This document shows positions 45,182 to 54,472 of a stretch of DNA of 64,000 nt, in pieces (the stretch's first letter is position 1; every line of letters starts with the position of its first letter). The notes below the pieces were generated by a model. That model worked only from the letters and a program-made list of their open reading frames with translations, ran no database searches and was not told the DNA's origin. This stretch comes from Sphingobacterium mizutaii (GTDB taxonomy: Bacteria > Bacteroidota > Bacteroidia > Sphingobacteriales > Sphingobacteriaceae): positions 2,046,001 through 2,110,000 of the forward strand of contig NZ_LT906468.1 in assembly GCF_900187125.1 (NCBI RefSeq), given 5' to 3'. The translations under genes and the position numbers were made by a program.

Positions 45182-45511
45182 CTAACAGCATTTTTCATTT
45201 TTAAAAGGTTTTTCAAAGAAATGATGGATTACATTTTGAAGCTCGTTCCATACCGTTTCATTGATACAATAGCATACACTCTTTCCTTCTATGCTACCCT
45301 GAATGATATCTACGCTTTTGAGCTCTTTCAGATGCTGCGATATGGTGGCTTGTGCCAATCCCAGCTCATCCACTAAATCATTGCAGATACAGCCCCTTTG
45401 CTTCACGATATGCTGAAGTATAGCAATCCTTGCTGGATGCCCCAAAACCTTAAAGTAATTGGCCAGCTTGTTTTGTTCCTCTGTAAAGATCTCACTCTTA
45501 GTAATTCCCAT
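45182..45511 (-). CDS. ArsR/SmtB-family metal-responsive repressor
   Basis: A 109-residue winged-helix repressor: FKVLGHPARIAILQHIVKQR, then the recognition helix LGLAQATISQHLKELKSVDI. Cys41 and Cys43 (RGCICNDL) lie before the recognition helix in the position of the ArsR alpha3 arsenite site, and the chain ends in Cys-Cys. It probably senses arsenite or another thiophilic metal and represses itself and the DUF6428 gene. No arsenite pump or reductase gene is near. Confidence 0.9.
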   Translation of the reverse strand: MGITKSEIFTEEQNKLANYFKVLGHPARIAILQHIVKQRGCICNDLVDELGLAQATISQHLKELKSVDIIQGSIEGKSVCYCINETVWNELQNVIHHFFEKPFKNEKCC

Positions 45512-45524
45512 ATCAAACCTCTGT

Positions 45525-45540
45525 ATCGCAATATTACGAT
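45525..45540 (-). promoter_or_regulatory. ArsR-type operator before the repressor gene
   Basis: ATCGCAATATTACGAT, 14 bp upstream of the arsR-like start; same 16-mer as at 45146-45161 in reverse orientation. Confidence 0.75.
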
Positions 45541-45566
45541 ATTATATTTTTGAAATGAAATAAACA

Positions 45567-45601
45567 TAAAAAAAATCCCCTACTTTTTACTGTAAGGGAT
45601 T
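45567..45601 (-). terminator. Terminator of aminotransferase-tyrA-GNAT operon
   Basis: On the - strand AATCCCTTAC pairs with GTAGGGGATT (one G-T) and runs into eight T. It lies 23 bp after the GNAT stop. Confidence 0.8.
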
Positions 45602-45623
45602 CAAATTCAGTTTGATAATTTGA

Positions 45624-46127
45624 TTATCTCTTGTCTTTATAAATGGCGTAAGTAAATTTCATACTGCCATTTTCCTCAAATTCATTCTCTTTTACTGCAT
45701 TGATTTTTTCCAAAGCTCTTTGAGAACGCGTATTTTCAGATGCGACATGGAAAATTACTTTGTCCATTTTTTCAAAGGCGAAATCCATCATCAGGTTTTT
45801 AACAGACTGGTTGTATTCTCCACCCCAATATTCCTTGGCCAGAAAGGTATAGCCAATCGCAATTGATTTTTCATTTCTATCATAATGATAGAATGAAGTG
45901 GCACCAATAACTTGTTCAGTTTTGTTGTCAATGATCAAATAGGGGATATCAGTATCAATCAGTTTTTGAAAATATCTGGTAAAACCCACCGGGGTGTACC
46001 GATTGCTGTCTGGATGTTGCGCCCAGATTTCTGGATCAGATGCAGCAGCAAATACCCATTCAAAATCATTCTTGATCATGGGGATTAATTTTACCAAATC
46101 GTTGCTTAAGGTTTTTCTTTCCAACAT
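45624..46127 (-). CDS. GNAT N-acetyltransferase (RimJ/RimL-like)
   Basis: A 167-residue acetyl-CoA-dependent transferase. The layout is that of RimJ/L type GNATs: an N-terminal LERKTLSNDLVKLIPM, a central IAIGYTFLAKEYWGGEYNQSVKNL with the acetyl-CoA-binding strand-helix, and VIFHVASENTRSQRALEKIN near the end. The target may be a protein N terminus or a small molecule. It starts 6 bp after tyrA and shares its mRNA. Confidence 0.87.
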   Translation of the reverse strand: MLERKTLSNDLVKLIPMIKNDFEWVFAAASDPEIWAQHPDSNRYTPVGFTRYFQKLIDTDIPYLIIDNKTEQVIGATSFYHYDRNEKSIAIGYTFLAKEYWGGEYNQSVKNLMMDFAFEKMDKVIFHVASENTRSQRALEKINAVKENEFEENGSMKFTYAIYKDKR

Positions 46128-46133
46128 AAGCTC

Positions 46134-46973
46134 TTATTTAATGATACGTTTAATTTTATTGGATTTCTTGATCCATTTATGGACTGCATCATAATCTTCG
46201 TTCTCAATCTTTTCGTAGATATGCTGCAGTTGTTTGATATGTTCCTCCAAAACTTCCAGCACATTGGTCCTGTTTTGCTTGAAGATTGGGGTCCACATAT
46301 CAGGAGATGATTTCGCTAGACGTACGGTCGATTGGAAACCTGATCCAGCGAGTTCAAAGATTCTACCTTGTGATTTTTCCTTTTCAAGGACGGTCAGCGC
46401 CAAGGCAAAGGAAGTCAAGTGGGAGATATGCGACACATAAGCTGTATGCATATCATGCTCTTCAGCAGTCATGAAAGAAGTTTTCATTTCCAACTGTTCC
46501 GTTACGCTGTCTGCCAATTCAAATGCATCTTCATCCGAGCGGAAGGCTTCTACATAAACCATCATCTTATCCTTGAATAAATTCGGGATAGCTGCTTCAG
46601 GACCAGAATATTCAGTACCAGCCATAGGGTGGGCAGCAACGTATCTGCCTCGGTTAGGATGGTCTTTGATCAGATTCAGGATATTCGATTTGGTCGAACC
46701 CATATCAATGATTACCTGGTCTGTGGCTATATCCAATAACTTTGGCAGCAAGACCATGATGGCGTCAACAGGAACAGTCAATACAATTACTTTACAGGAT
46801 TTTAAAGCCTGATCTAAAGTTTGGATTTCATCCACCAAGCCCAATTGAAGGGCTTTTTTCTGATTTGCCTCGCTTTTTTCTACTCCGATGATCTTATCGA
46901 AGAGTGTGGTTTCTTTAAGTCGGATACCGATGGAACCACCGATCAAACCTATTCCGACGATTGCTATATTCAT
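46134..46973 (-). CDS. tyrA: Prephenate dehydrogenase
   Basis: A 279-residue NAD(P)-dependent enzyme that turns prephenate into 4-hydroxyphenylpyruvate for tyrosine. The Rossmann motif VGIGLIGGSIGIRLKE is at the N terminus, and the conserved AAHPMAGTEYSGP and HMHTAYVSHISHLTSF blocks are present (the latter reads HDMHTAYVSHISHL). There is no ACT or chorismate-mutase domain. It follows the aminotransferase gene by 38 bp. Confidence 0.93.
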   Translation of the reverse strand: MNIAIVGIGLIGGSIGIRLKETTLFDKIIGVEKSEANQKKALQLGLVDEIQTLDQALKSCKVIVLTVPVDAIMVLLPKLLDIATDQVIIDMGSTKSNILNLIKDHPNRGRYVAAHPMAGTEYSGPEAAIPNLFKDKMMVYVEAFRSDEDAFELADSVTEQLEMKTSFMTAEEHDMHTAYVSHISHLTSFALALTVLEKEKSQGRIFELAGSGFQSTVRLAKSSPDMWTPIFKQNRTNVLEVLEEHIKQLQHIYEKIENEDYDAVHKWIKKSNKIKRIIK

Positions 46974-47011
46974 TTCAAATTCTTCAAAAATTAATAAAAA
47001 GGGTCTAAGAT

Positions 47012-48175
47012 CTAGACTAATGCTTTTTTGATTCGCTCAATAGCACTTTCATAAACCTCGATTTTTGCACATAGGCTGATGCGGATAAATTGCTCACCTT
47101 CAGAACCGAATATCCCTCCAGGAGTGATAAAGACATGTGCTTTATACAGAATATCATCACAAAGCTGATAGGAGTTCTCAAACCCTTCCGGAATCCGTGC
47201 CCAAACAAATAGGCCAACTTGGTTTCTGTCGTATGTACAGCCCAAAAGATCCATGATTTCAAAAACTTTCTCACGTCTCAGCTTATATTCTTGGTTCAGT
47301 TGCGTGTACCATTCTTTATCTAAACTCAGCGCTTTTGCAGCAGCCAATTGAAGCGGCAGGAACATCCCAGAGTCCATATTGCTCTTGAACCTCATGATCT
47401 GTCCGATCCTGTTTTCATTCGCGATCAGCATGCCGATACGCCAACCTGCCATATTAGAGGACTTACTAAGCGAGTTAAGCTCAATTGCCACATCCAATGC
47501 ACCTGGCACCTCCATGATACTTTGCGGATGCTCATTCAGGATAAAACTGTATGGGTTGTCATGACAAATCAGGATTTGGTGTTTCTTTCCAAATTCAATG
47601 ATTCTTTCAAAGAAAGCACGGTCTGCTAATGAACCAGTAGGCATATGCGGGTAATTGATCCACATCAGTTTAACCCGACTTAGATCTCTTGATTCAAGTT
47701 CTTCGAAATCAGGTAACCAATTATTCTCAGCCTTTAAGTTATAGGTTACCGGAGTCGCTCCAGTGATGGTTACCGCACTTGAATAGGCAGGATAGCCTGG
47801 ATTAGGGATCAAAGCCTCATCAGCTTCTTGCAGGTAAGTCATGCAAATATGGACGATCCCTTCCTTAGAACCAATTAATGGAAGGATTTCTGTATTAGGA
47901 TTTAGTGAAACGCGATAATATCGAGCATACCAATCCGCCATGGCAGTTCTAAGGGCAGGAGCGCCTTTATAACTTTGATAGCCATGAGTGGTTGATAATG
48001 CGGCCTGCTCCTGAAGTGTCTTTATCACTTCGGGATGAGGAGGCAAGTCAGGACTGCCGATGCCAAGGTTGATTACCTGCGCACCGTTCCTGTTCATCTC
48101 ATCGATCTCTCTCAACTTCTTCGAAAAGTAGTATTCTTCAGTTCGTTGAAGTCGTTTCGCTACTTCTATTTCCAT
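47012..48175 (-). CDS. PLP-dependent class I/II aminotransferase (aromatic amino-acid pathway context)
   Basis: A 387-residue fold-type I aminotransferase. Pyridoxal-phosphate lysine is in ELNSLSKSSNMAGWRIG, preceded by the YPHMPTGS and CHDNPYSF blocks, with the final RISLCAK near the C terminus. It is related to LL-DAP/aspartate aminotransferases. Being upstream of tyrA, it probably performs the last step of tyrosine and phenylalanine synthesis. The 580-bp gap upstream holds no gene. Confidence 0.9.
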   Translation of the reverse strand: MEIEVAKRLQRTEEYYFSKKLREIDEMNRNGAQVINLGIGSPDLPPHPEVIKTLQEQAALSTTHGYQSYKGAPALRTAMADWYARYYRVSLNPNTEILPLIGSKEGIVHICMTYLQEADEALIPNPGYPAYSSAVTITGATPVTYNLKAENNWLPDFEELESRDLSRVKLMWINYPHMPTGSLADRAFFERIIEFGKKHQILICHDNPYSFILNEHPQSIMEVPGALDVAIELNSLSKSSNMAGWRIGMLIANENRIGQIMRFKSNMDSGMFLPLQLAAAKALSLDKEWYTQLNQEYKLRREKVFEIMDLLGCTYDRNQVGLFVWARIPEGFENSYQLCDDILYKAHVFITPGGIFGSEGEQFIRISLCAKIEVYESAIERIKKALV

Positions 48176-48759
48176 TATTTAATTTAATTTGGCGATAAAA
48201 TTATAAAATCTTAATGGTTTTATTTCAATTATGATAAATAATAAAGCTACTTTATGAATAATTAATGACTGTTTTTCATTAAAAGCAAAAGTATTTTAAA
48301 CATCCACTTTTTTTAAATCTTTTTTAATTTTATTCAATGCTCCAAAAGCATAAACTTAAAGCCGAATAAACCTCTGGATCTCAATTGAAAAATAATTATT
48401 AGGAAAATGCGAACTTACTTAATTTTTTTAACCCAAAGAAAGTCAGCTTGTTTGCTGTATTCCTAATCAATATACATTTAATTACTTTAAGTAAGTTTCC
48501 TTCATTTTTCTTCTTCAGATTTCAGCATTTTCTATCATCTGATGCTTTCATCCCATTATTTAATGTTTACTTAACCTAGTCAAGTTAGACCAAAATTTTT
48601 GTTAAGTATCGGTTTACCCTTGATTTTAATATGTAAAAACCTGTTCATTGAAAATTAATTTAAAAGAAAATAATAATTAAAGATATAAAAGTGTATTTTC
48701 GTTTAAATGATAGTGTAATACAACAAAGAGTAAAAAATTTTCTTTAATTATCTAGACGC
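48176..48759. other. Divergent AT-rich gap without a gene
   Basis: This stretch lies between the aminotransferase start and the LacI-family start. It is AT-rich and has no supportable ORF. The one structure I note is a widely spaced inverted repeat, ACTTACTTAA at 48413-48422 and TTAAGTAAGT at 48487-48496, which may be an operator pair. Confidence 0.5.
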
Positions 48760-49815
48760 ATGAAAGTATCTGAATTATCTGGTGTAAAAGAGATTGCTCG
48801 CAGAGCAAATGTTTCCATAGCCACAGTCGATAGAGTCCTTCACAATCGAACCGGCGTAGCGCAAAAAACTAAGGAAAAGATATTGTCCATAATCAAAGAA
48901 ATGGATTATAAGCCAAACATTTTAGCTAAGAGATTAGCATCAAAAAGAGTGTACAAGTTTGGTATCCTGATTCCCAAAGAATGTTCGGAAGCAGATCAAT
49001 GGAATGCTCCAGTGTCAGGTATAAAGGAGGCACTTTCTGAATTCGGGGATTTTGGTGTGGATTTACGCTACTATTTCTTTGATATGGAAGACCGCTTGAG
49101 TTTTATAGAACAGAGTGAAGAGCTTTTGAACAAACATATTGACGGGGTAATTGTAGCTCCCATCTTTATCAATGAAACCAGGGAATTTGCCGCCAAATGT
49201 GTTGAGCGTCGAATTCAGTTTGTCTTTATTGAATCCCAAATTCCCAAAGTACACCCATTAAGTTATATTGGCCAAGATCTGATCCAGTCCGGAAGGGTAG
49301 TGGGGCACCTCTGTCAATATCTCATTAAGCCCAAGGACGAAATCTTAGTGGTTAATGTGGTGCGTGAGAAAGATTCCATCCAGCATTTGGAGGAAAAGAT
49401 CCGTGGTTTTGAGCAATACTTTTTGGACAGCCAATACAATTGCTCTATTGATAGCTTCAATATTGAAATCAATGAAAATGACGAGTTTTCGGTATTCATG
49501 GACGATTACCTACTGAATAAGGACCCTAAACTTATTTATGTAACCAATTCAAGGGCATATATCGTTGCAAATTATCTCAAAAGCAGAGGCCTAGACCATA
49601 TCAAATTGGTTGGTAATGGTTATCATACCAAGAACATTGAATTCCTGAAAGATGGCATCATAGATTTCTTGATCTGCCAGAAACCTTTGGAACAAGGTTA
49701 TAAAGCCTTTTTAGCCTTGTACGAGTTCTTTATTGCAAAAAGAAAGGTCGTGAAGTTACAATATATGCCAATAGACATTGTCACCCGCGAGAACTTTCAA
49801 TATTATGAAAACTAA
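48760..49815 (+). CDS. LacI-family transcriptional regulator
   Basis: A 351-residue repressor. The N-terminal HTH (KEIARRANVSIATVDRVLHN, then YKPNILAKRLASKR) is the LacI type, and the rest is a periplasmic-binding-protein fold (FGILIPKECSEADQWNAPVS and following). The TVDRV helix variant (D for S in TVSRV) occurs in a subset of Bacteroidota members. The ligand would be a sugar, but no sugar operon is beside it. Monocistronic. Confidence 0.92.
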   Translation: MKVSELSGVKEIARRANVSIATVDRVLHNRTGVAQKTKEKILSIIKEMDYKPNILAKRLASKRVYKFGILIPKECSEADQWNAPVSGIKEALSEFGDFGVDLRYYFFDMEDRLSFIEQSEELLNKHIDGVIVAPIFINETREFAAKCVERRIQFVFIESQIPKVHPLSYIGQDLIQSGRVVGHLCQYLIKPKDEILVVNVVREKDSIQHLEEKIRGFEQYFLDSQYNCSIDSFNIEINENDEFSVFMDDYLLNKDPKLIYVTNSRAYIVANYLKSRGLDHIKLVGNGYHTKNIEFLKDGIIDFLICQKPLEQGYKAFLALYEFFIAKRKVVKLQYMPIDIVTRENFQYYEN

Positions 49816-49962
49816 ATCTTATTGATTCAAGGAGAATTATTCGCTGTAATATTGTGAGCTTAATGGTTAGAAAGAATGTTTTTGTCATCTCTATTTTTGA
49901 CATTTGTTTGCAACAATTCATTCCCATTAGGATAGGAAAACCGCTTAGATTACAATTTTTAT

Positions 49963-49970
49963 TACATTTG
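49963..49970 (+). promoter_or_regulatory. -7 promoter box for ABC exporter
   Basis: TACATTTG, 17 bp before the start ATG. Confidence 0.55.
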
Positions 49971-49987
49971 TAATCTTAGTAATCTGC

Positions 49988-51811
49988 ATGAAGACATACT
50001 TTAGACTGCTCTCGTTCGCGAAACCCATAGAAAAATATGCTATTCCTTATATCATATGTACATTGATAATGGTGGTGTTCAGCACCTTGAATTTAGCATT
50101 ATTAGCACCGCTATTACATACCCTATTTAATTCCCAAGATGCCGTAATAGAACCTGTTGCAAAGCCTGAAGGCTTCGACGTAATGGGTTATTTCAATTAC
50201 TATGCTTATGATCTGAACGATCGTTTAGGTGCATACGATGCCTTGAAATATGTCTGTATTGTCATTGTGGCTTCTGTTTTTATCAGTAACCTTTTCAGGT
50301 ACCTTTCCCAAAGGATTATGGAAAACCTAAGGATACATACCTTGTTAAACCTGAGGAAATCGGTATTTGACAATGTGATGAACCTGCACCTTGGTTATTT
50401 TTCGAACCAAAGAAAAGGGGATATTATTTCCAAAATCGCTTCAGATGTTCAGGTAGTTCAATTTTCGGTTACCGGAACCTTGCAGGTCGCTTTCAAGGAG
50501 CCTTTGCAACTGATTGCTTATTTGGTGATGTTGTTCTTGATTTCGGCTAAACTGACTGTGTTTTCCTTGTTGGTCATTCCCGTTTCGGCATTTTTTATCT
50601 CCAAGATCGTAAAGACTTTAAAGCATCAAGCCCAACAGGGGCAAAAGATTTATGCCAATATGATTACTTTATTGGAAGAAGCTTTATCTGGTATAAAAAT
50701 CATCAAATCATTTAATGCTGTTGATTTCATCAAAGGGAGGTTCAATGCAGAGAATGATGAATATGCCAAGATCAATCGTAGGATGGTACGTCGTCAACAA
50801 ATGGGATCTCCAGTTTCTGAATTGTTGGGAGTAGGCATGGTTGCAGTCATATTGCTATATGGTGGTCATCTTGTCCTAAGTGGTCAAGGTGATTTGGAAG
50901 CTTCTGAATTCATCGCTTATATCGCTATCTTTTCGCAGGTTATGCGCCCGGCAAAAGCATTGACCGATGCCTTTAGTAATATCCATAATGGTATTGCTGC
51001 CGGTGAGCGTGTATTGCAATTGATCGATGAGAAAAACCAAGTAGCTGATAAACCAATTGCTTTAGATATTGATAGGTTTGATAGCAAAATTGAATTCAAT
51101 AATGTTTATTTCGCTTATGAAGAGACACAAGTCTTACGAAATATTAACCTTACGATCAATAAGGGCGAAACTGTAGCACTTGTGGGGCCATCGGGAGGTG
51201 GAAAATCTACCTTAGTAGATTTGATCCCTCGATTTATGGATGCTACGCAGGGTGCAATCAGTATTGACGGAGTTGATGTCAAGGATTTGAAGCAAGATTC
51301 GCTCAGAAGGATCATTGGCGTTGTAAATCAAGAGTCTATCTTGTTCAATGATACCATTTTCAATAACATTGCCTTTGCCAATGCCGAAGCTACGGAAGAA
51401 CAGGTAATTCAAGCAGCAAAGATTGCCAATGCGCATGAATTCATTATGGGTACGGAAGCTGGCTATCAAACGAATATTGGTGACCGTGGGTCTAAATTAT
51501 CTGGTGGGCAACGTCAGCGTATCTGTATTGCGCGGGCGGTATTGAAAAACCCGCCTATCATGTTATTAGATGAAGCTACCTCAGCTTTGGATACCGAGTC
51601 TGAACGTTTGGTTCAAGATTCTTTGTACAAGCTGATGGAGAACAGGACAACGGTTGTTATTGCACACCGATTGAGTACGATCCAAAATGCAGATAAGATT
51701 ATCGTATTGGAAGCTGGGCAAATCGTTGAAGTTGGTTCACATTTGAATTTGATCGCACAAAATGGTCTTTACAAACGCCTGATTGATATGCAACAATTTG
51801 TAGAAGCTTAG
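49988..51811 (+). CDS. ABC exporter, MsbA-like (TM domain fused to ATPase)
   Basis: A 607-residue half-transporter. Six TM helices occupy about residues 15-330. The nucleotide-binding domain follows with Walker A GPSGGGKST, signature LSGGQRQR, Walker B IMLLDEATSALD and switch His in IAHRLST. It forms a homodimer; the likely cargo is lipid A core or another lipid. Both ATP sites are intact. mqnE follows with its own promoter. Confidence 0.9.
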   Translation: MKTYFRLLSFAKPIEKYAIPYIICTLIMVVFSTLNLALLAPLLHTLFNSQDAVIEPVAKPEGFDVMGYFNYYAYDLNDRLGAYDALKYVCIVIVASVFISNLFRYLSQRIMENLRIHTLLNLRKSVFDNVMNLHLGYFSNQRKGDIISKIASDVQVVQFSVTGTLQVAFKEPLQLIAYLVMLFLISAKLTVFSLLVIPVSAFFISKIVKTLKHQAQQGQKIYANMITLLEEALSGIKIIKSFNAVDFIKGRFNAENDEYAKINRRMVRRQQMGSPVSELLGVGMVAVILLYGGHLVLSGQGDLEASEFIAYIAIFSQVMRPAKALTDAFSNIHNGIAAGERVLQLIDEKNQVADKPIALDIDRFDSKIEFNNVYFAYEETQVLRNINLTINKGETVALVGPSGGGKSTLVDLIPRFMDATQGAISIDGVDVKDLKQDSLRRIIGVVNQESILFNDTIFNNIAFANAEATEEQVIQAAKIANAHEFIMGTEAGYQTNIGDRGSKLSGGQRQRICIARAVLKNPPIMLLDEATSALDTESERLVQDSLYKLMENRTTVVIAHRLSTIQNADKIIVLEAGQIVEVGSHLNLIAQNGLYKRLIDMQQFVEA

Positions 51812-51846
51812 GCCTCCAAAATTTAGCTTTTTCGGGTATGTTTTCC

Positions 51847-51854
51847 TACATTTG
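51847..51854 (+). promoter_or_regulatory. -7 promoter box for mqn operon
   Basis: TACATTTG, 18 bp before the ATG at 51873. Confidence 0.6.
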
Positions 51855-51872
51855 TATAGTAAGGACCGCGAA

Positions 51873-53072
51873 ATGGAAGCAACAGAAAAATTATCGTTTT
51901 TATTGAACGACAAAAATTTATCGAATGAATTAAAGCTAATTGCAGAGAAGGTACTTAATAGCGAGCGTATTACATTTGAAGAGGGGGTATACCTTTATGA
52001 AAACGCAGAATTAGGCTATTTAGGCGTATTAGCAAATTATATCAGAGAGAAAAAACACGGAGATTACACCTACTTCAATCGTAATTTCCATATAGAACCC
52101 ACCAACGTCTGTGTTTATGACTGTAAATTTTGTTCTTATTCGAGATTAGTCAAGAATAGGACTGAAGGTTGGGAAATGGATGTAGATGCTATGTTGGACA
52201 TCGTAAAGAAATACGATGATGAGCCAGTTACCGAAGTCCATATCACAGGGGGAGTTGTCCCTAAGCAAAATCTTGATTTTTATGCCGAGTTTTTTAGACG
52301 TTGCAAAGAGCATCGTCCTGAACTGCATATCAAGGGTCTGACCCCAGTAGAATACTATTACATTTTCAAGAAAGCAAAATTAAGCCATTACGATGGCATG
52401 AAATTCTTGCAATCCTGTGGCTTGGATTCCATGCCCGGGGGCGGAGCCGAGATCTTTCATCCTGAAGTTCGCGAGAAAATTGCCAATGATAAATGTAATG
52501 CCGAACAATGGTTGGATATTCATGAACAGGCGCATAAATTAGGGATGCATACCAATGCTACCATGTTATATGGCCATATTGAAGAATATTGGCACCGCGT
52601 GGACCATATGGAACGCTTAAGGGAATTACAGGACAAAACCGGTGGATTCCAAACTTTTATTCCTTTGAAATTTAGGAATAAGGATAACCAAATGGATCAT
52701 GTCCCTGAAGTATCGGTGATTGAAGACTTGAGGAATTACGCCATTGCCCGGATTTATTTGGATAATTTCGCCCACATCAAAGCATATTGGGCGATGATCT
52801 CCAGGAATACGGCTCAGATGTCCTTAAGTTTTGGGGTAGATGATATCGATGGCACATTGGATGATACCACCAAGATCTATAGTATGGCTGGCGCAGAGGA
52901 GCAGACTCCTGCCATGAGTACGAAAGAACTGGTTGAATTGATCAAGAATGTTGGTCGTCATCCGATCGAACGTGATACCCTTTATAATGTGGTGACAGAT
53001 TATAAAGATTTTGTATTTGAAGAAACCAATCCAAAGAAACAATATTATTCTTTGCCTGTCGTAAATTCATAA
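51873..53072 (+). CDS. mqnE: Aminofutalosine synthase
   Basis: A 399-residue radical-SAM enzyme of the futalosine route to menaquinone. It joins SAM-derived adenosyl radical to 3-[(1-carboxyvinyl)oxy]benzoate. The cluster motif is C80-x3-C84-x2-C87 (CVYDCKFC). The family stretch LQSCGLDSMPGGGAEIFHPE marks MqnE rather than MqnC. I use the ATG at 51873; an upstream TTG at 51852 lies in the promoter box. mqnA lies two genes downstream, making the substrate for this enzyme. Confidence 0.95.
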   Translation: MEATEKLSFLLNDKNLSNELKLIAEKVLNSERITFEEGVYLYENAELGYLGVLANYIREKKHGDYTYFNRNFHIEPTNVCVYDCKFCSYSRLVKNRTEGWEMDVDAMLDIVKKYDDEPVTEVHITGGVVPKQNLDFYAEFFRRCKEHRPELHIKGLTPVEYYYIFKKAKLSHYDGMKFLQSCGLDSMPGGGAEIFHPEVREKIANDKCNAEQWLDIHEQAHKLGMHTNATMLYGHIEEYWHRVDHMERLRELQDKTGGFQTFIPLKFRNKDNQMDHVPEVSVIEDLRNYAIARIYLDNFAHIKAYWAMISRNTAQMSLSFGVDDIDGTLDDTTKIYSMAGAEEQTPAMSTKELVELIKNVGRHPIERDTLYNVVTDYKDFVFEETNPKKQYYSLPVVNS

Positions 53073-53084
53073 GTTGGAGTTAAA

Positions 53085-53711
53085 TTGAAGAAAACATTTT
53101 ATTTTATACGTCACGGTCAAACCGATTTAAATCTAAAAGGTATTGTGCAGGGCAGAGGTGTGGACAGCCCATTAAATGATAATGGATTTAAGCAAGCCCA
53201 AGCCTTCTATGATGCTTATAAAGACATCCCTTTTGACAAGATTTATACCTCAACTTTACTGAGGACCCACCAGACGGTTTCCCCATTCCTAAAAGATGGA
53301 GTTCCAATGGAACAATTGATGGGCTTGGATGAGATCAGTTGGGGGATCTATGAAGGTCAGGAGCAAACGGAAGATATCCTTTCGGGATTTGATAAAGTGG
53401 TTACTTCTTGGAGAAACAATGATCTGGATCTAGCTATTGAAAACGGGGAATCTCCAAATGCCCTCGTCTTCAGACAGAAAGAAGCCGTTGATTATATGCT
53501 CGAACAACAAGAGGAAGAAACTATCCTAGTCTGCATGCATGGTCGTGCGATGCGGATTATGCTCTGCCATCTGACTGATGTTCCCGTATGTAAAATGGAT
53601 GACTTCCCACACACTAATACTGCTCTATATAAATTAGAGTATGAAAACAACAGTTTTTCTATTGTTGATTATTTCAACACCAAACATTTAGAAGGTTTGT
53701 TAAATGAATAA
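53085..53711 (+). CDS. Histidine phosphatase (phosphoglycerate-mutase superfamily)
   Basis: A 208-residue protein with a TTG start at 53085, supported by GGAG 5 bp upstream and by the catalytic RHG motif only nine residues in (YFIRHGQTDLN). The second His is in CMHGRAMRIML. The branch-1 histidine phosphatase family includes phosphatases for sugar phosphates and nucleotides. It lies between mqnE and mqnA and overlaps mqnA by 8 bp, so it is cotranslated with menaquinone synthesis. Whether it has a role in that pathway is open. Confidence 0.88.
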   Translation: MKKTFYFIRHGQTDLNLKGIVQGRGVDSPLNDNGFKQAQAFYDAYKDIPFDKIYTSTLLRTHQTVSPFLKDGVPMEQLMGLDEISWGIYEGQEQTEDILSGFDKVVTSWRNNDLDLAIENGESPNALVFRQKEAVDYMLEQQEEETILVCMHGRAMRIMLCHLTDVPVCKMDDFPHTNTALYKLEYENNSFSIVDYFNTKHLEGLLNE

Positions 53712-54423
53712 GATTAGAATATCTGCAGTTTCTTATACCAATACATTGCCCTTTTTGCAAGGAATAAGAAACTCAGATGTAATGAACGATATTGAGCTTT
53801 CTGTAGATTATCCATCAGAATGTGCTCGTAAGGTTATTGCAGACGAATCTGATATGGGAATTATTCCCACCGCCGCTTTAACCGATCTACAGGAATACCA
53901 TTATATCGGTGATTATTGTATTGGTTCAACCGATTATGTAGATTCTGTTTTTATCTTCTCCACAAAACCCATTGAGGAAATCAATACTTTGCTGTTAGAT
54001 AAGCAATCTAGGACTTCAAATGGTCTAGCTAGAATACTATTAAAGCATTACTGGAAGAGAGATGTAGAAATTGTCACGGAAGGAGAGGCTGATGCCTTTG
54101 TATTGATCGGTGACAGAACCTTTGGTAAGAAAGAACAAGTTCCTTATGCTTATGATTTGGGGCATTATTGGAAAGAATTGACAGTCTTACCATTTGCCTA
54201 TGCAGTCTGGGTTTCCAATAAAAAATTACCAGATAGTTTTGAGGAGAAATTCAATGCTGCCTTAGCGGATGGCGTTTCTAGACCTGATGATGTTATTCCG
54301 GGTCTCCCGGTATTTCCCAATTTTGATTACCACAAATATTTAAATGAGAGTTTGAATTACCATTTGGACGATGACAAGAAAAAAGCCATTGTACAGTATT
54401 TAAAATGGTATAAAGAGTTATAA
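53704..54423 (+). CDS. mqnA: Chorismate dehydratase
   Basis: A 239-residue enzyme with a periplasmic-binding-protein fold. It dehydrates chorismate to 3-[(1-carboxyvinyl)oxy]benzoate, the first step of the futalosine pathway. The family start IRISAVSYTNTLPFLQGI and the SDMGIIPTAAL block are present. It overlaps the phosphatase gene by 8 bp. A terminator-like hairpin follows. Confidence 0.93.
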   Translation: MNKIRISAVSYTNTLPFLQGIRNSDVMNDIELSVDYPSECARKVIADESDMGIIPTAALTDLQEYHYIGDYCIGSTDYVDSVFIFSTKPIEEINTLLLDKQSRTSNGLARILLKHYWKRDVEIVTEGEADAFVLIGDRTFGKKEQVPYAYDLGHYWKELTVLPFAYAVWVSNKKLPDSFEEKFNAALADGVSRPDDVIPGLPVFPNFDYHKYLNESLNYHLDDDKKKAIVQYLKWYKEL

Positions 54424-54465
54424 AAAGAATACCCTCGAATTATTCGAAGGCATTCTTTTATACTT
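54424..54465. terminator. Hairpin terminator between mqnA and DUF423 gene
   Basis: AAAGAATACCCTCGAA pairs with TTCGAAGGCATTCTTT (one mismatch) around TTA. T runs are short on both strands, so efficiency is uncertain. Confidence 0.7.
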
Positions 54466-54472
54466 TATCTTC

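Noticed and set aside
48176-48759. Riboswitch or attenuator before the aminotransferase gene
   Set aside because: No T-box, leader peptide or known aptamer pattern could be found; only a spaced inverted repeat.
51852-51872. TTG start for mqnE
   Set aside because: Overlaps the promoter box TACATTTG; ATG at 51873 fits the family N terminus.
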